A stretch of DNA of 64,000 bases from Toxonevra muliebris (GCA_963691655.1 OY829329.1:65652852-65716851), one strand, 5' to 3'; numbered from the stretch's first letter, positions 1 to 12,179 are shown. Numbers and translations are program-made. The notes: generated by a model from the sequence alone, not told the origin.

Positions 1-1
1 A

Positions 2-475
2 TGTTCAAAACTTTCACATTTATTCAACTTTTCCTCTACAGCTACCAAATTAATCAAGTCCTATCTCACAGATAGATTCCAAGCAGTATGCATTGAAAAC
101 AAACTATCTAGTCTTGTTCCCGTTACTAAGGGAGTGCCACAGGATTCCATTCTGGGTCCTTTGTTATTTGTTACGTACGTGAATGATCTACCACTCATCT
201 TGAAAAATTGTAAGGCTCACATATATGCAGATGATGTGCAATTATACACAATGAAGTGCAAACTGGAGGAAATTAATACTTGCGTTAACCATCTAAACGA
301 AGACTTGAAGCGTATACAGGATTGGGCGTCATTAAATGGTCTGTGCCTTAATCCAAATAAAACTAAATATCTAGTAATTGCTAGGAAACCGATAAACACC
401 ATTAACATCCCAAAAGTTAAATTGAATTTTCGTTTGCTAATTTATTTCAAATACTCGCACCCATTAAACTTCTAA
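2..475 (+). pseudogene. Non-LTR retrotransposon reverse transcriptase fragment (Jockey/CR1-like)
   Basis: An open frame runs from base 2, so the fragment continues off the left edge. It shows the middle of a non-LTR reverse transcriptase in the expected order: an SYLTDRFQ-type block near 61-95, the GVPQxSILGPLLF block at 131-170, the catalytic YADD motif at 224-235, and an LNPNKT-type block near 347-370. Such enzymes copy the element's RNA at a nicked target site. The usual Gly in PQGS is Asp here, and homology fades after about 420 before a stop at 473-475. No endonuclease, RNase H or 3' tail is present downstream, so this is an internally broken, immobile remnant. Assignment to a Jockey/CR1-like clade rests on motif spacing and is tentative. 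Confidence 0.85.
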
Positions 476-480
476 GCCAT

Positions 481-1980
481 AAATCACTTTGGCCTTCATC
501 TCACCTTCGTGTGAGTAGGGCTTAAAGAGATAGTAAAGTTTTTATAGAGCCAATTTTATTCATATAAGTATCAAAAGCAATAAACTTTGACAATTTGTTT
601 TACTAACTGAAAATAAATTGCTGTAAATTTTATGCACTTACATACTTCTATGTATCAATGGCATGGGAAACAGGACATAAGGGGCAAATTTAAAAACTGA
701 ACAGTTAAATCATTCAGTTACAAACTTCTAATTCAGACCATCTCTTTAATTGTGTAATTTTTTCGACATCATTTCAAAAAACTTGAAATTAGCTCACATT
801 TTGTGTTTTTTTTTTTTTTTATTGAAAAATTGAAAAGCTATTGTAACAATGTGAAAAATCATTAAAAAGTGTGTGGTCTGAATTGGAACCATTTGTTCAA
901 AAGTCTGAAAAAGTTGAAATTTTGCATTAATGACTTACTGTATGTATTAAAGTAGTGAAAATCGAATGAAAAACAAGGTGGTCTGAATTGAAATCAGGTG
1001 TTCCAAATCGGACCACTCACAAAATCTGAAACTAGGTAAGAGGTATAACAAAAAAGTGTGTGAGAAAAAAAGTTGGAGAATAAAAAAATCATTACACCGA
1101 TGAGCTTTTTAGAGTAATCGCTTTGTTTTTACGAGTTTTATGCAACTGAGTAGGTGTCTGAATCAAGTCGGAGTTTGAATCAAATCCAGTCTATTTTCCT
1201 CTGTGACAAATTTAAAGAAAATTTTGAGGAAATAGTAGAGGTTCGAATTGGACCACTCACAACAACTCAAAAATCAAAAGTGTTTGGGAAAAGAAGTTTC
1301 ACATAACAATTTGTGAGTAGTTACGAATTTTATGAGACTAAGTTAAAAATTTTTTCTCATGCCAGATAAGTTTTTTTTTTTTTTTTTTTTTTTGTTTTGG
1401 ATTAGATTTGAGTTTATTTCTGGCATAGAATTTTAAGCTGAAACAGTTTCCGTTGTGCCAAAAATAGTATTTACTTATTTCTTCTATTTGATATGCGAAC
1501 CGAAATTGCGCTCTTTTGGTTTGTAATTTTCATAAACAAAATGAATTGTAATGCTAGTGTTAAAGCAGCAGGTTATATTAGATATTAGTTTCATAATTCT
1601 GCTACATAATTGCCTACTAATTCCTTTTGGGGAGAAAGATTCACCAAAACACTAAAATAAAACTTAAGTGATTTGGCAAAAAAAAAAACAAAAAAATCAC
1701 AGAAAAGTTCAAATCGAAATCAGAATCAATGAACATAATCGCCTTACCTACTTTGCTACTTAAGAGTATCAACAAGAGAGTAAGAACTACATAAACCAAA
1801 ATTTAATATTATTATGAAAATTACTTGACTATAGCGTGCTCAACTCAAACTCAACAAGTTTTTATACTTCAAATTAAAAACTCAAATTCAATCGCAAGTT
1901 CAAAAAAACTTAAAAAAAAAAAAAAAAAAATACTTTTAAAACTTTTTGGTTTTTGGTGTAGGACACTTTGAAGCTAACTC
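481..1980. other. AT-rich non-coding stretch with a degenerate local duplication
   Basis: No gene is visible. Poly-T and poly-A tracts occur at about 807-822, 1371-1394 and 1913-1930. Between about 870 and 1320 the phrases GTGGTCTGAATTG and GGACCACTCACAA recur roughly 240 bases apart, which suggests an old local duplication or a decayed tandem repeat. Confidence 0.5.
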
Positions 1981-1981
1981 A

Positions 1982-1983
<2 letters not shown>

Positions 1984-2025
<42 letters not shown>
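1984..2025. repeat. (CA)n microsatellite
   Basis: An uninterrupted CA dinucleotide run of 21 units. Confidence 0.98.
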
Positions 2026-2027
<2 letters not shown>

Positions 2028-5000
2028 ATAAAGCAGCCAATTCGTTAATTTTTCAAAACACTTGCCTTTCAAATGCGCTTATCTTTCCAGCATACAGCTA
2101 CAGCATTCTCCTTTAACGTTTTTTTTTTTTTTTTCTTTTTTTGAAATTTTCTACACAATATCAACTAACTTGTGCCAGCATTTGTATAGCATATCATACA
2201 GCATAACATAAAATGCCGTAGAATCAAAAACACAAAACAACACAACACAAGAAAAAAAAAAGAAGAAATTTTAATTTCCGCTCGACTGCCGGGCAAAAGT
2301 TTTTTTTTTTTTCACGCAACACTACTTTTTCGTTGAAAACACGCGCAGCAATTGTAAAATTTTGTTGTGTGTTTTTTTTTTTTCACTGCGCCTAAAAGTA
2401 GGCAGTAGCAGTTTCTGTGAAAATGTGAAAGGAAACCTTTTCAACTTGATTAATTTTTACAATTCTCTCAAAAACCCTCAAAGTTTTTAAAATACAAAAA
2501 GAAAACGTAAAGGCATGTGCACGTACATATGTATAGATTGCTTGAGTATATATGTATATGCACTTATATACTTGTATATAAGAAAAATATATTTATTTGT
2601 ATTTTAGTTGTAGTGAAGTTGTGGACACTTGATTTTATTTTGAGTAAGGATCATTCACTGGTTTATGTAGTTGTTTCATATACAATTTTTGAATGGATAT
2701 TTTCTATGATTAAACAGAACACTATAGCTTGCAGTCGCAGTAAAAATTCTTAAACTTTTATTTGTTCACTAGGTCAACACTTTTTATAATATTTATTTGA
2801 AAATTTTTGTTTTGCTAATTTTTAGTTTATTGAACTTGTTCACTTTTTTTTTTTTTTTTTTTTTTGACACTTAACACTTAAAATTTTTAAATCACTTTGT
2901 TGTTTTTTGTTAAGCTTCTAGTGCAATCAAATTTTTCAGCAGCGTGTTTAAAAAAAATGCATAAAAATCGTTTCTCTTTTCTTTTTTTTTTGCTCGAATA
3001 TCACCGAAACCGAAAGTCACGTTTTTTTTTTTTTTCTTCTCACACACGCAAATACGTTAAATGCTCGAATGTGCCACACACACTCAGACACTCGTACACG
3101 TACACGTAGTTAAGCAACTGCAGGTGACTGGTGACTTCTGACTCTAGAAGCTAGAAGCTGGTAACTGATAGTAGCGTGTAGTTCCCACTACCTACTGCTG
3201 TTGCATACTAAACTGTTGAAGTGTAATTTCTTCTTGGTTTACGTCTTTGAAACGTGAATGTATGTTATTTTTATATGAGACAATCACTTTAAAGACAACT
3301 TCAACTACCAGCCGAATTCGTAATTCTTCTTCTTCTTCTTCTTCTTCTTCTTGTTCTTCTTTTTATACTTTTTCTAATACAACTATGTAAGTAAATTTTT
3401 TGTAATAATTTTCGTCGTCGTCGTTCTCGTCGGTGTATTTGCGAGTATGGCTACTGTGCGCGCTCCAAGTCAAACGGATGCTGGAGCTTAACTGAAACTG
3501 AAAACTTAGCCCAGAGTGTCTAGCTGGCTGGCTGCCGAGCATTGCAAACACACAAAAAGGTAGCAAAGGCAGCAAAGTATTTGTATAGAAACATTCTTGT
3601 TTTTTTTTTTTTTTTTTCCTTTTTGTTTTTTGTAAGCTTATGTTGTTCGTTGAGTTTCCCGATTGATGGCATGAATTGTTGGTGGGCATACACGATGTAG
3701 TATAGTCAGCAGCATCCCTGCGCTATCATTTTGAACTCAAAAGTGTGCCCTATGTGGAAATTTGCAACAGATTTTCACTGTTGTTGTTGTTGATTTTCCT
3801 AAAAAAAAGCTTTTTCTTATCAGGGACAACACTTGAGCATAGAAATGCACGATAAAGAGAGAGTAATTGAAAGAGAGAATCCATCAACTGAGACAGAGAG
3901 AGAGAGAGAGAGAGAGTGAGTTCTTGTAGTATAGCAAGCTTACATTCCACATTCAGCGTTGCTTAACACGCATGTTCTGAATTTTTTTTTGTACTCTCTC
4001 TCAAGCTCTCTTTGAAATGTTTAGTTGGTTTGTCCTATCCCAACATAAAAATGTGCATAGATTTTGAATTTGTTTGGTATAAATTTATAGTCAACACACA
4101 AACACATATTTTAAGTATACAAGCGCTTATCATTCATTGAACAAACAAGCAGGCAGGCAATGAGATAGTCAGGCAGCATTCAATGTCCGTCAGCTGCTTT
4201 AATAAGAAATTATGTAAAAAAAAAAAAAAGGAAAAGCTTTAGTTGCTTGCACTACTGGCTTTCTGTCAACTTAATTTACTTTGATTTAAAGGGAACGGTA
4301 TTGAAAAAAAAACGTCGAATCTCTATCCTCCCTTTGCGTCTTTTCCTCCTTTCCTCTTCCCTACTTTCTTCTCTCTCTCTCTCTCTTCTCTCCTCTCTCA
4401 CTCTCTCCATTTCTTTTTTTCATTGACATTTTTTTTCTATAAGTATTCACAATCAAAAAACAATTTAAAAACATTTTTTTTTGCTCCAAAAATTTACTAG
4501 TGTATGTATGTAATGTGTGTGTGTGTGTGTGTTTGTTTCTTTGCCGCCCTCCTAGTTCTTCTACTACTCTCAACCAACCACTCATCATTGTCTCATCTAC
4601 TCATCCACACACACGCACACACTCATAAAGTAGCTCTTCGTCTATATTACATTTAAACATATGTGCATGTGATAGTGGTGTGTTTTTTGTTCTTCTCTGC
4701 ATAAATGAAGCCTACATTTTTTGTTATATTTTTGTTTTTTTTTTTTGTGTGTTTTCGTCGACATGTTGTACCCACTTGTATTGAAGTCAATGCCACATGC
4801 AGTAGCTCTCTGTTTAAATAGCAGCATCAACAGCAGCAGCTCTTCCTCTCTTTTCTCTGCTCTTCTCCTCTCTAGTACCGTTATATTTCACCTTTTTTTA
4901 TTAATTTATGTAGGCGACAATTTAATCATTTAATTTTTTTTTACACACACATTGATTTTATTTATTGAATTGATAATTTTTATGTTTATTTTAATGAATT

Positions 5001-5470
5001 ATTTTTGTGTTTTTTTTTTTTTAGGATTTATGCAAATACTTGAGAATTTTTAGTTGAACTTTTAAAATCAAATTATTTATGAAAATTTAATACAAAAATA
5101 TGAAAATATCAAAACTTACAGCACAATGACTGATTGGCTAGACAACATTTTTCCAGACTTCTGTAGGAATTAGAAAAAAAAAGTTGAAGTGAAGACCAAT
5201 AGCCAACTTAGAGGTTGTGGTTATGGGAGGTGCGGGATGGAATTTTAATTCTTTTGCTATTTTAAAAATTCCTCTTGGAGGATCCAATTAATGGTTAAAA
5301 CTATAGAGACTGAAAACCGAAATAACCCGGCGAAAGTCAATTACCTCTTGGACTATTCCCAGGACAGAATGGACAAGCAGTAGTGTTTTAAGAAACACTT
5401 TGTTGCACAATTTAGTAGTAACAACGAATGGGAGGGTGTAAAATATAACTACACACTCAAAGAACACACG
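2026..5470. other. AT-rich non-coding stretch rich in microsatellites
   Basis: No coding region is supported. It holds poly-T tracts (2121-2134, 2843-2863, 3020-3034, 3600-3617), TTC repeats (3324-3352), GA repeats (3894-3917), CT repeats (4370-4390) and GT repeats (4515-4531). A locally GC-richer patch at 3420-3560 is discussed as a possible minus-strand leader. Short open frames here consist of low-complexity sequence. Confidence 0.6.
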
Positions 5471-5476
5471 ATTAAG

Positions 5477-6200
5477 TGCTATACAATTGGATCACGAACT
5501 GAGGGTGGAACTGGGGCAGGAGTATTTGAGTCAAGAATCAAAAACATTGAGCGAATGGGGATATATCCCAGCATCTTTGAAACTGAAATTCACGCAATCA
5601 ATATATGTGTGCAATTCAACTTCAACAGGAAGTACAAACGGCAAGATATCGCTATCATGTCGGATAGCCAGGTAGCCATTCGAGTACTACGCTCCTTTGA
5701 GATCACCTCTAAACTGGTGTCAGGCTGTTTGAACAAGCTCAATCAACTAAGCAACAACAATTAAGTCGCTCTATGCTGGGCACCTGAACACGTAGGAATA
5801 GAGGGTAATGAACAAACAGAGGAGCTTGCTAGAAAGACGGCAGCGACCACTTTCGTGGGACCTGAACCCTTCTATAGAATAGGCGGTAGAGTAATCAGGG
5901 AATTACTCAGGCAGGAAGCGAAGAAGAAAAGGCAAAAACTCTGTACCAATCTTCCAGGACTGAGACAATCCAAAGCGGTTCTACGTAACTATAACAAGAG
6001 TAGATACGCATTCTGCATTGGCCTCAACACAGCGCATATTAGCTGGTATTCTGACTGGGCACTGTGGACTACGTAGAGAAGAGGGACGTACAATAGATCT
6101 TATAGGTAGCGTTATAATGACATCAACTTCTCTAACGCAATACAATACAATCCAACATTTTCTGTGTGACTGCCTCAAAGTTCAAAATCATCGTCTATAA
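5477..6200 (+). pseudogene. Broken RNase H and C-terminal tail of a LOA/I-like non-LTR retrotransposon
   Basis: The translation shows a retrotransposon RNase H domain: YTxGS at about 5480, FETEIHAI near 5577, MSDSQVAIRVL near 5658 and a WxPxHVGIxGNE block near 5777. A GPEPF motif follows, then the C-terminal TGHCGLR and HFLCDC segments at 6045-6180. RNase H removes the RNA strand after reverse transcription. The domain is dead: the first catalytic Asp of the usual YTDGS motif is Ile, a TAA at 5762-5764 interrupts the frame, the last metal-binding Asp in the GNEQAD-type block is Glu, and a frameshift lies near 6030-6050. The tail is shortened. It points towards the minus-strand copy at 6578-8035 and resembles the copy at 60690-61530. 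The clade call rests on the GPEP and TGH motifs. Confidence 0.82.
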
Positions 6201-6234
6201 TTTATGGATTACTGATTTTTGTAGAGCTTTGAGA

Positions 6235-6490
6235 AGGTTCCAACAACTTATATCGTAAATCTACATAATTGAGGCCTCAGATTTCGTAACATAAACCTGC
6301 AGACTCTCACGTTTCTCTGCTCAAATCAAAAATCTTAGATCTCAGGTTTCGGCCTTCAAGGTTCAAACTTTATATCTCAAACCAAAGAATTCAGCCCATA
6401 AATTTGAATTTTTTAGGCCTCAATCTCTCTCCTCAGACCTCAAATCTGAAATTCCATATCTCAATCTCTCTCATCAGGCCATTAAGCTAA
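6235..6490. repeat. Low-complexity CCTCAGA/TCTCAAA-type degenerate repeats
   Basis: Short phrases of the type GGCCTCAGATTTC and CTCAAATCT recur irregularly. The stretch sits between two converging retrotransposon fragments and could be the diverged 3' end of the plus-strand copy. Confidence 0.4.
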
Positions 6491-6492
6491 GA

Positions 6493-6574
6493 TAGGTTAG
6501 GATAGGTTAGGTTAGGTTAGGTTAGGTTAGGTTAGGTTAGGTTAGGTTAGGTTAGGTTAGGTTAGGTTAGGTTA
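6493..6574. repeat. (TTAGG)n pentanucleotide array
   Basis: Thirteen uninterrupted GTTAG pentamers (6506-6570) follow two imperfect GATAGGTTAG units. TTAGG is the ancestral insect telomere repeat, which flies have lost. This array lies exactly at the 3' end of the minus-strand retrotransposon fragment. On that element's sense strand it reads (CCTAA)n, so it is best explained as the element's repeated 3' tail and not as an internal telomere remnant. Confidence 0.95.
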
Positions 6575-6577
6575 ACA

Positions 6578-8035
6578 TTAGGTTCGGTTAGGCACTGTAT
6601 CAAAGCACACTTAAGTACATATTAGGTTCATTGTGATACCACAGTACGGCGCGACTCCCTCATTTACGGAGTAGAGAACCATTAGGATTCCATAATGAAT
6701 CTGTCTATATCCTTAATATTTATAAATGATTGCTCGGACCGAGTAGTGAGGAAAGATGAGCCCAGGAGTTTCAATCTCCTCCTGGCCAGAGATGGGCATT
6801 CGCACATGAATTGGAGGATTGTTTCTTTTTCTTCCTCAGAGCCCGACCGAAGTCTTTGAATGGCAGCCCTAGTCTTGCAGCAAGTCTCCCCATTATGAAA
6901 TGTTCCGAAAGCACCGAAGTCGTAATGCTGATGGTGTTTCTGCAAAGGTTGAGTAGCTGTCTAGTTCGTCTATTGTCCACAGTGGTCCATGTTAGCCTGA
7001 TAATATCACAAGTATCCTCTATTTCCTCAAAATAGTTTTGCTTTATGATCAATTAAATAGATGTAAGAGGCACACCAATGATGCAGGAAAGTGATATATC
7101 GGTAAGCTGCGAATCCCTGTTTCGTTAACTCGTCAGCATTGCAGTTACCTGTAATATCTATGTGTGCAGGCACTCAATATAGGTGAACCTGCGAGTGACT
7201 CGACAAAAAGTTTAGTGAAGATCGGCAGTCAAGAAAAAGCTCTGATGTGGTAGAAACACCGGCAAGGGACTTGATTGCTGCTTGGCTGTCCTTATAGTTA
7301 TATGCATATATTCGATTCGAAAGAATCGTTTCGAATAAGTCACTTGGACGCTTGATAAATAGCCATTACTTTTGCCTGAAAGACGCTGCAATGGTCGGAA
7401 CATCGAAAAGAGAGTCTGAGATCCAGTTTTCTAGAGAAAATGAAACAGCTGACTCTTTACCCCAATTTAGACTCAACTGTATAGATGTGAATTGAATTAT
7501 CAGTGACCCTCTTTTCAGCAACCCATTGTTCTCTATTGGGGATGTGGGTGAAGAACGTGCGGTTTAAATTAGGGGTAGAGCAAATATAGTCTACGTTAGT
7601 TGGTACGGACGTATCGTGGATTAGAATCTTGGCATGGCCCAGGTTCGACCTGGTCCAGCGAGTTAGTGCACAGAGTCTGGCAGCATAGCACTTAGCTTGC
7701 TACTTAACCAGAAGTGAAGTTAGCAACCAATAAAGAGTTGTGAAAAGAGCTTCCATAGAGGTAGTGCGGAGAGTCTCAGTAATCAAATGGCTGTCGTACT
7801 TTTAGTCTTATCCAGTGGTTTAAGGTTGACCGCCTTTGCAGTAGCTGGCCACCAGAAAACAGATCCATTAAAAAGATTGGACTCGACCACTGCTGTATAG
7901 AGCCAGGAAGTGACTCAAGGTTGAAGACCGCATCTTGTTCCTACTGCCCTCTTACAGTAGTAGTGAGTGCAAGAGGCTTTCCGTACTCTCCCTACTATGT
8001 TAGCTTTCCGTTGAAGTTAAGATTCCAAATGAAAG
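6578..8035 (-). pseudogene. 3' half of a LOA/I-like non-LTR retrotransposon: RT thumb, RNase H, C-terminal tail
   Basis: Read on the minus strand, several frames together give the end of a retrotransposon polyprotein. Near 8000-7930 is a CKRAVGTRxGLQP segment followed by WLYTAVVESN and VFWWPATAK (7900-7840), typical of the RT thumb. An RTTSMEALF-like block follows near 7765. RNase H remnants lie at 7400-7110: a SVFQAKVMAIYQA block, a DSQAA-like region, and a VPAHIDITGN block ending NADELTKQG. The tail contains HFIMGRLAARLGL and FMCECPSLARRR (6890-6770). Stops and several frameshifts break it, so it is inactive. A 100-base 3' untranslated stretch leads into the TTAGG-type array at 6506-6574. 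Truncation of the 5' half is the usual outcome of target-primed reverse transcription. Confidence 0.8.
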
Positions 8036-8359
8036 GAGATAGTATGCCTCTTTATGGTGTGCCGCTTTTGACAACCTTTTTAATGTAATATTTTCCGAAA
8101 GAAGAGCTGATGATATGTGTTTTAAGTAGTTGTCCTTCAAATGTTAGACTTCATGCTCTAAAAATTCTCTGCTTAGTTTTTAATGTTTGGATGATTTTTG
8201 ATCTCAAAGTCAGCAAACTTTGTACTAAGTAAATCCCTAGACTTTTGAATGCAAACAGCAATGCAAATCTTTCTGTTTTCGAACCCAGTCACAATTGCTT
8301 ATAAAAGTGAATACAGAGTTCAGTTTCAGAGGCTACACTTTCTTCTCGTAAAAGAGAGT

Positions 8360-8395
8360 GCGTCACTCGTCCGGTGAATCCGCCTTAAGTTTTAA
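8360..8395 (-). repeat. Single terminus related to the palindromic MITE at 33823-33968
   Basis: On the minus strand the sequence starts TTAAGGCGGATTCACC and continues into a GAGTG block, matching the arms of the element at 33823-33968. No partner end was found nearby, so it is probably a solo or degraded copy. Confidence 0.4.
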
Positions 8396-9343
8396 CTTAT
8401 TTTTGGGGACTCATTCGTTTTTCTTTAAAGAGCAGCAATATGTATAAAAGATATCAACCCCCTAGTGTTTAATTTTTACTGGAGAATACTTAACCACTTA
8501 ATTAATCAAGCATTAAACGTGCATAATTCCCTTAACTCCATTACAGATACTGCACAATTAAAACACACAATATTTGCTCACTACTCACTAAGTACTTATA
8601 AATTGTTTTGTTATGAATTAAGTTAAATTATAACTAAGTATTAAATATTATCTATTTAGTACACCTTATAATATTATTCATACACATATACGTTATAATT
8701 ATATTACATATTACTGGCTATTTTTCCATGCCGCCCCTTAACATCACTCTCCAGCGGCATAACTTCACAATTTCTCAACCAACAAATGAATTAATTATTA
8801 ACAATCAACGCGTATAAATCTCTTAAGACTAAAGTGATGAGCACATTCCGGCTACTCATCAACAAAAACAAAAACAACAACAGCAACCAAACTAAAAACA
8901 CCCAGCAAGCAAGTAAGCAACAAAATCATAACAACAACAGCTAACAACAGAATCAGTAACAGCAACAGCAACCCCAGAAACCAACAACACAAATTCCATA
9001 AACAAATCCGTAAAAATTATGTTCATTATCTTCAAGTACAGAAAATATATCCTTGAAAATCCAAGTGGTCATAAATATGCGTAAATTTCACATAAATTGA
9101 GTTGCCACACTAACCAACAGCAAGAGAACAGAGGTAGAGGGAGAAAAACGTACACACACACACACACACACACACATGCATAATCATAAAGTAAGAGATG
9201 AAGTTACCACAACAACAAACAATAACAACTATAGAGGAAAAGGCGACAGCAGTAGCAGTAGCAACAGCACGATATAAACTTAATACAATAGAATAGAATG
9301 CTATGGCATCACAAGTCTACAATCTTATGCAAGGAGCCTGCCG

Positions 9344-9376
<33 letters not shown>

Positions 9377-10401
9377 ACTAAAATCTAAAATACATACGGT
9401 CTTACAGTAAATGTATATGGTCACTTTGGTCATTGTATTGTTGGTGTGTATGTATGTGTGTTTGGTTCGTTGCACGGTAATAAACTTGAATTATAATTTC
9501 ACCTTGAACGCACATTTACAAGAACAACAGTTCTTCTTCTTCTTCTTCTTCTTCTTTGTCTTCTCTTTTGTTTCTCTATTGTCTCTAATGGTGAGAGCGC
9601 TTAGACCTTGGCCGTTGCGAAATTTGTTTTTTGTATTTACCAAAAAAAAAGAAAGAGAGTAGGAGGAACAAATAAAAACGAAAAGGGAGAGCGAGAGAGG
9701 AGAAGTGAGTGAGTGAGTGAGTGAGTGAGCTTATAAGTAGGTAGCATTTACTGTTATTGTATTAGTACTGGTCAGCTCCATTTCTCATCAATTCTTAAAT
9801 ACAAACATACGTCAATATGTAGCTAATATTATTTTGTCTAGATTTTTTAAGTGCTTATTGGTTATTATTATTATTTTTTGTTGGTAGTTGTTGTTGTTGT
9901 GTAATAAAAACCTTTCCTGTTATTTTTTCTTTGTTTCTCGCTTTTTATTTTTATTATCAATTCATAAAAATATATTCGGAGAAAATTTTGGTTTACGTGC
10001 TTTAAAATATATAACTTGAAATAAGTGAATGTTAATAAATTCTTGGTTATCTATTTAAAATAAAAGTTTTATCTTGTAGCTAAACGTAATTGTAATTGTA
10101 GTTGTATTTGGTTTTTATGAGTTTTTGTTTTAATGTTCGCCTAGAGCGGGGATATGCACTTAAACGTGAGAGCACAAGAAAAGCTACAATGAGAGAGTAA
10201 GTACATTTTGTTATTGTGAAGAGAGAGAGAAGGAAGAAGAGAGCATCACCATATACCAGTACTCTTGTTTGCTCTACAGCAGTATGGGCGAGAGAGTAGC
10301 ACGTGAGCACAAGAGCATAATAAATTTCACACATGCAAAGCTCATTTCCATAGATCTCTCTTGATCATTGCGTATGTATGGGTAGTCAATGATACACTAC
10401 A
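8396..10401. other. Non-coding stretch with CAA/CAG and CA microsatellites
   Basis: No gene is supported. Degenerate CAA/CAG runs occur at 8866-8970. (CA)n runs lie at 9151-9176 and 9344-9369, (TTC)n at 9531-9556 and a GAGT tetranucleotide run at 9703-9729. The small open frames here are low-complexity. Confidence 0.6.
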
Positions 10402-10409
10402 GTCGTAGT

Positions 10410-11186
10410 CAGAGTTGCCACCGCCTAAAAAGTTTTGTAATCAAATTCATCTAAAAAAGTCAACAATTTAAAAAAAAAAGTAAACAAATGTATAATAAAT
10501 TTATATATATAAGGGGTGGTCGAATTTTTTCGAGACATCGGCTACCCCCTAGAAAGATAATATATTTGATGCTGATCAACTTAGCCGAAGAGTGTACGAC
10601 AAAAAAAATCAACTTGAGTCCCCCGATTTTTCAATATCAATTTGTAATATTTTACAGAAAAAAACCTACAAAAACAACGAGTTTTAAGAATATTTTGTAT
10701 GGTGACGCCATTTAGAATCAATTATAAAAGCAAACTAATGCCGTATTAGGATTTCTCGACCCGAAAAGAAAACCCATTATATTGATTTCAATGCCATAGA
10801 TAGCTGAAAAATATATTTTTCGATATAAAAAAACACATAAAGTAACTAAACTATGATTTCAAAATTTCAATAGAAAAATCGATGAACTCAAGAATTCCAC
10901 AATTTGTAGCTACTCAACTAAGAACTTTTTTTCAATAAAAGTAATCGTATGCATTTTGGTACTACTAGATACTTGCAGGGTGGCGCTAGTATGCATGAAC
11001 ATAATTAGTGTTACCTATTCTTATCGAAAGAAAAAAAAAAAAAAAAAAAACGGAATAAAGTAAGTAAAAAAAAATTATGCCAATATATCATGCCAAAAAT
11101 AAACAAAATAAGCAAAAAGTACACGTGTGCACAACCATAAAAAAAATAAGCAAATTTGCTTACAAATAAGCAAAACGGCAACCCTG
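10410..11186. mobile_element. Non-autonomous hAT-like element (777 bp) with 8-bp target duplication
   Basis: The ends are imperfect inverted repeats: CAGAGTTGCC at the left, and the right end read in reverse starts CAGGGTTGCC. The eight bases outside are GTCGTAGT at 10402-10409 and GTCGTAAT at 11187-11194, a 7/8 match. Position 2 T and position 7 A fit the hAT consensus nTnnnnAn. CAG-type ends with 8-bp duplications are characteristic of hAT transposons. The interior encodes no transposase, so it would need a transposase supplied in trans. Near the right end AATAAGCAAA recurs three or four times (11100-11175), which could be subterminal binding repeats. Confidence 0.8.
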
Positions 11187-11607
11187 GTCGTAATGTTTAT
11201 TATGATTTGAGTAAACGAAATGTTATTGCTTCGCTCTAACTGTGTGCGCTCTCTTTAAAATTTACTCACTCTCCACATATACAGATTTATTTTTAACACA
11301 CATACGAGAGTTCGCGTTGCCAATCATGTACGATTCACTTGCAAGACTAATGCCTGGTTTTTACAATGTCAAATTCAAACAAATTTGCCTGCATGTTGGC
11401 TAATTTCATATAGGAAATTTTCTCTTTTTCACTCTCTTTGACAGGGAATATGACATAGTGAAAACCAAGCATTGTTCTATGGCCTGTTTCGTGCCTACGT
11501 ACTAAAACCTATTCCACACATTCTGCAGCTCGATTACTATTTGTAACGACCCTGTTGCACTGCTGACAGGTAATCCATCGCGGGACGAGTTTAGCTGTTC
11601 AACTACC

Positions 11608-12173
11608 TTCTATGATGTATTTCGCTCTCGTTCTTTCTTAAATCCTTTAGCACTGCAGCGCAATAGTCACGCACCGTCACCCATCGTTGCTTAATACAAT
11701 GCGCCCTACATTGTCGGTTGATAATATTTCTGCAACCACTTTCGAAAATTTATTTCTCTCTACACTATATGTCTTACAGTGAAAGAGACAATGATTTGCA
11801 TCTTCAGGGACATCACAGCTCGGGCAGGAATCCCTTTCATCATGTTGATAGTAGTGTAGATACTTTTTAAAACAGCCATGACCGCTCAAAAATTTAGTCA
11901 AATAATAGTCAATATTTCCGTCATTTCTATGTACCCATTCTTTTACATATAGGTCCATCGGAAATTGAGAAAAGTATTCCATCGAGTTTGCCATTTTTGA
12001 AAATTTAGCTCTCGTTCGTTCGAATTTTCTTCTTTCATCAATTTTCGCTGAATAAGCAATAATCGTCTTTGCATTTTTTGAAGTTCATCTACCAGGATAT
12101 TTGGTGAAAATGTTCCAGAGATACCATAAGCAGCATGAATGGAGACAGTACGGATGATTGTTAATATATACAC
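11608..12173 (-). pseudogene. C-terminal end of an R1-like non-LTR retrotransposon
   Basis: On the minus strand the first frame (12173-11945) carries an IRTVSIHAAYGISG block and a WQTRWNTF...RWTYM block, both familiar from R1-clade elements just after the RT. After a frameshift near 11950 the next frame gives KEWVHRNDGNIDYYLTKFLSGHGCFKKYL, then a zinc-knuckle-like CPSC...H...HC (Cx2C x7 H x4 C) at 11840-11790. A further shift near 11680 leads to WVTVRDYCAAVLKDLRK and a stop near 11608. In active R1-type elements this region lies after the RT and helps in RNA handling. At least two frameshifts make this copy inactive. The 5' limit is uncertain; decayed coding may extend to about 12250. Confidence 0.82.
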
Positions 12174-12179
12174 ATGACA

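Noticed and set aside
6493..6574. Interstitial telomere from a chromosome fusion
   Set aside because: The array coincides with a retrotransposon 3' end and is short, so an element tail is simpler.
7630..7660. tRNA gene suggested by a GGTTCGACC-like sequence
   Set aside because: It lies inside retrotransposon coding sequence and no cloverleaf can be built.
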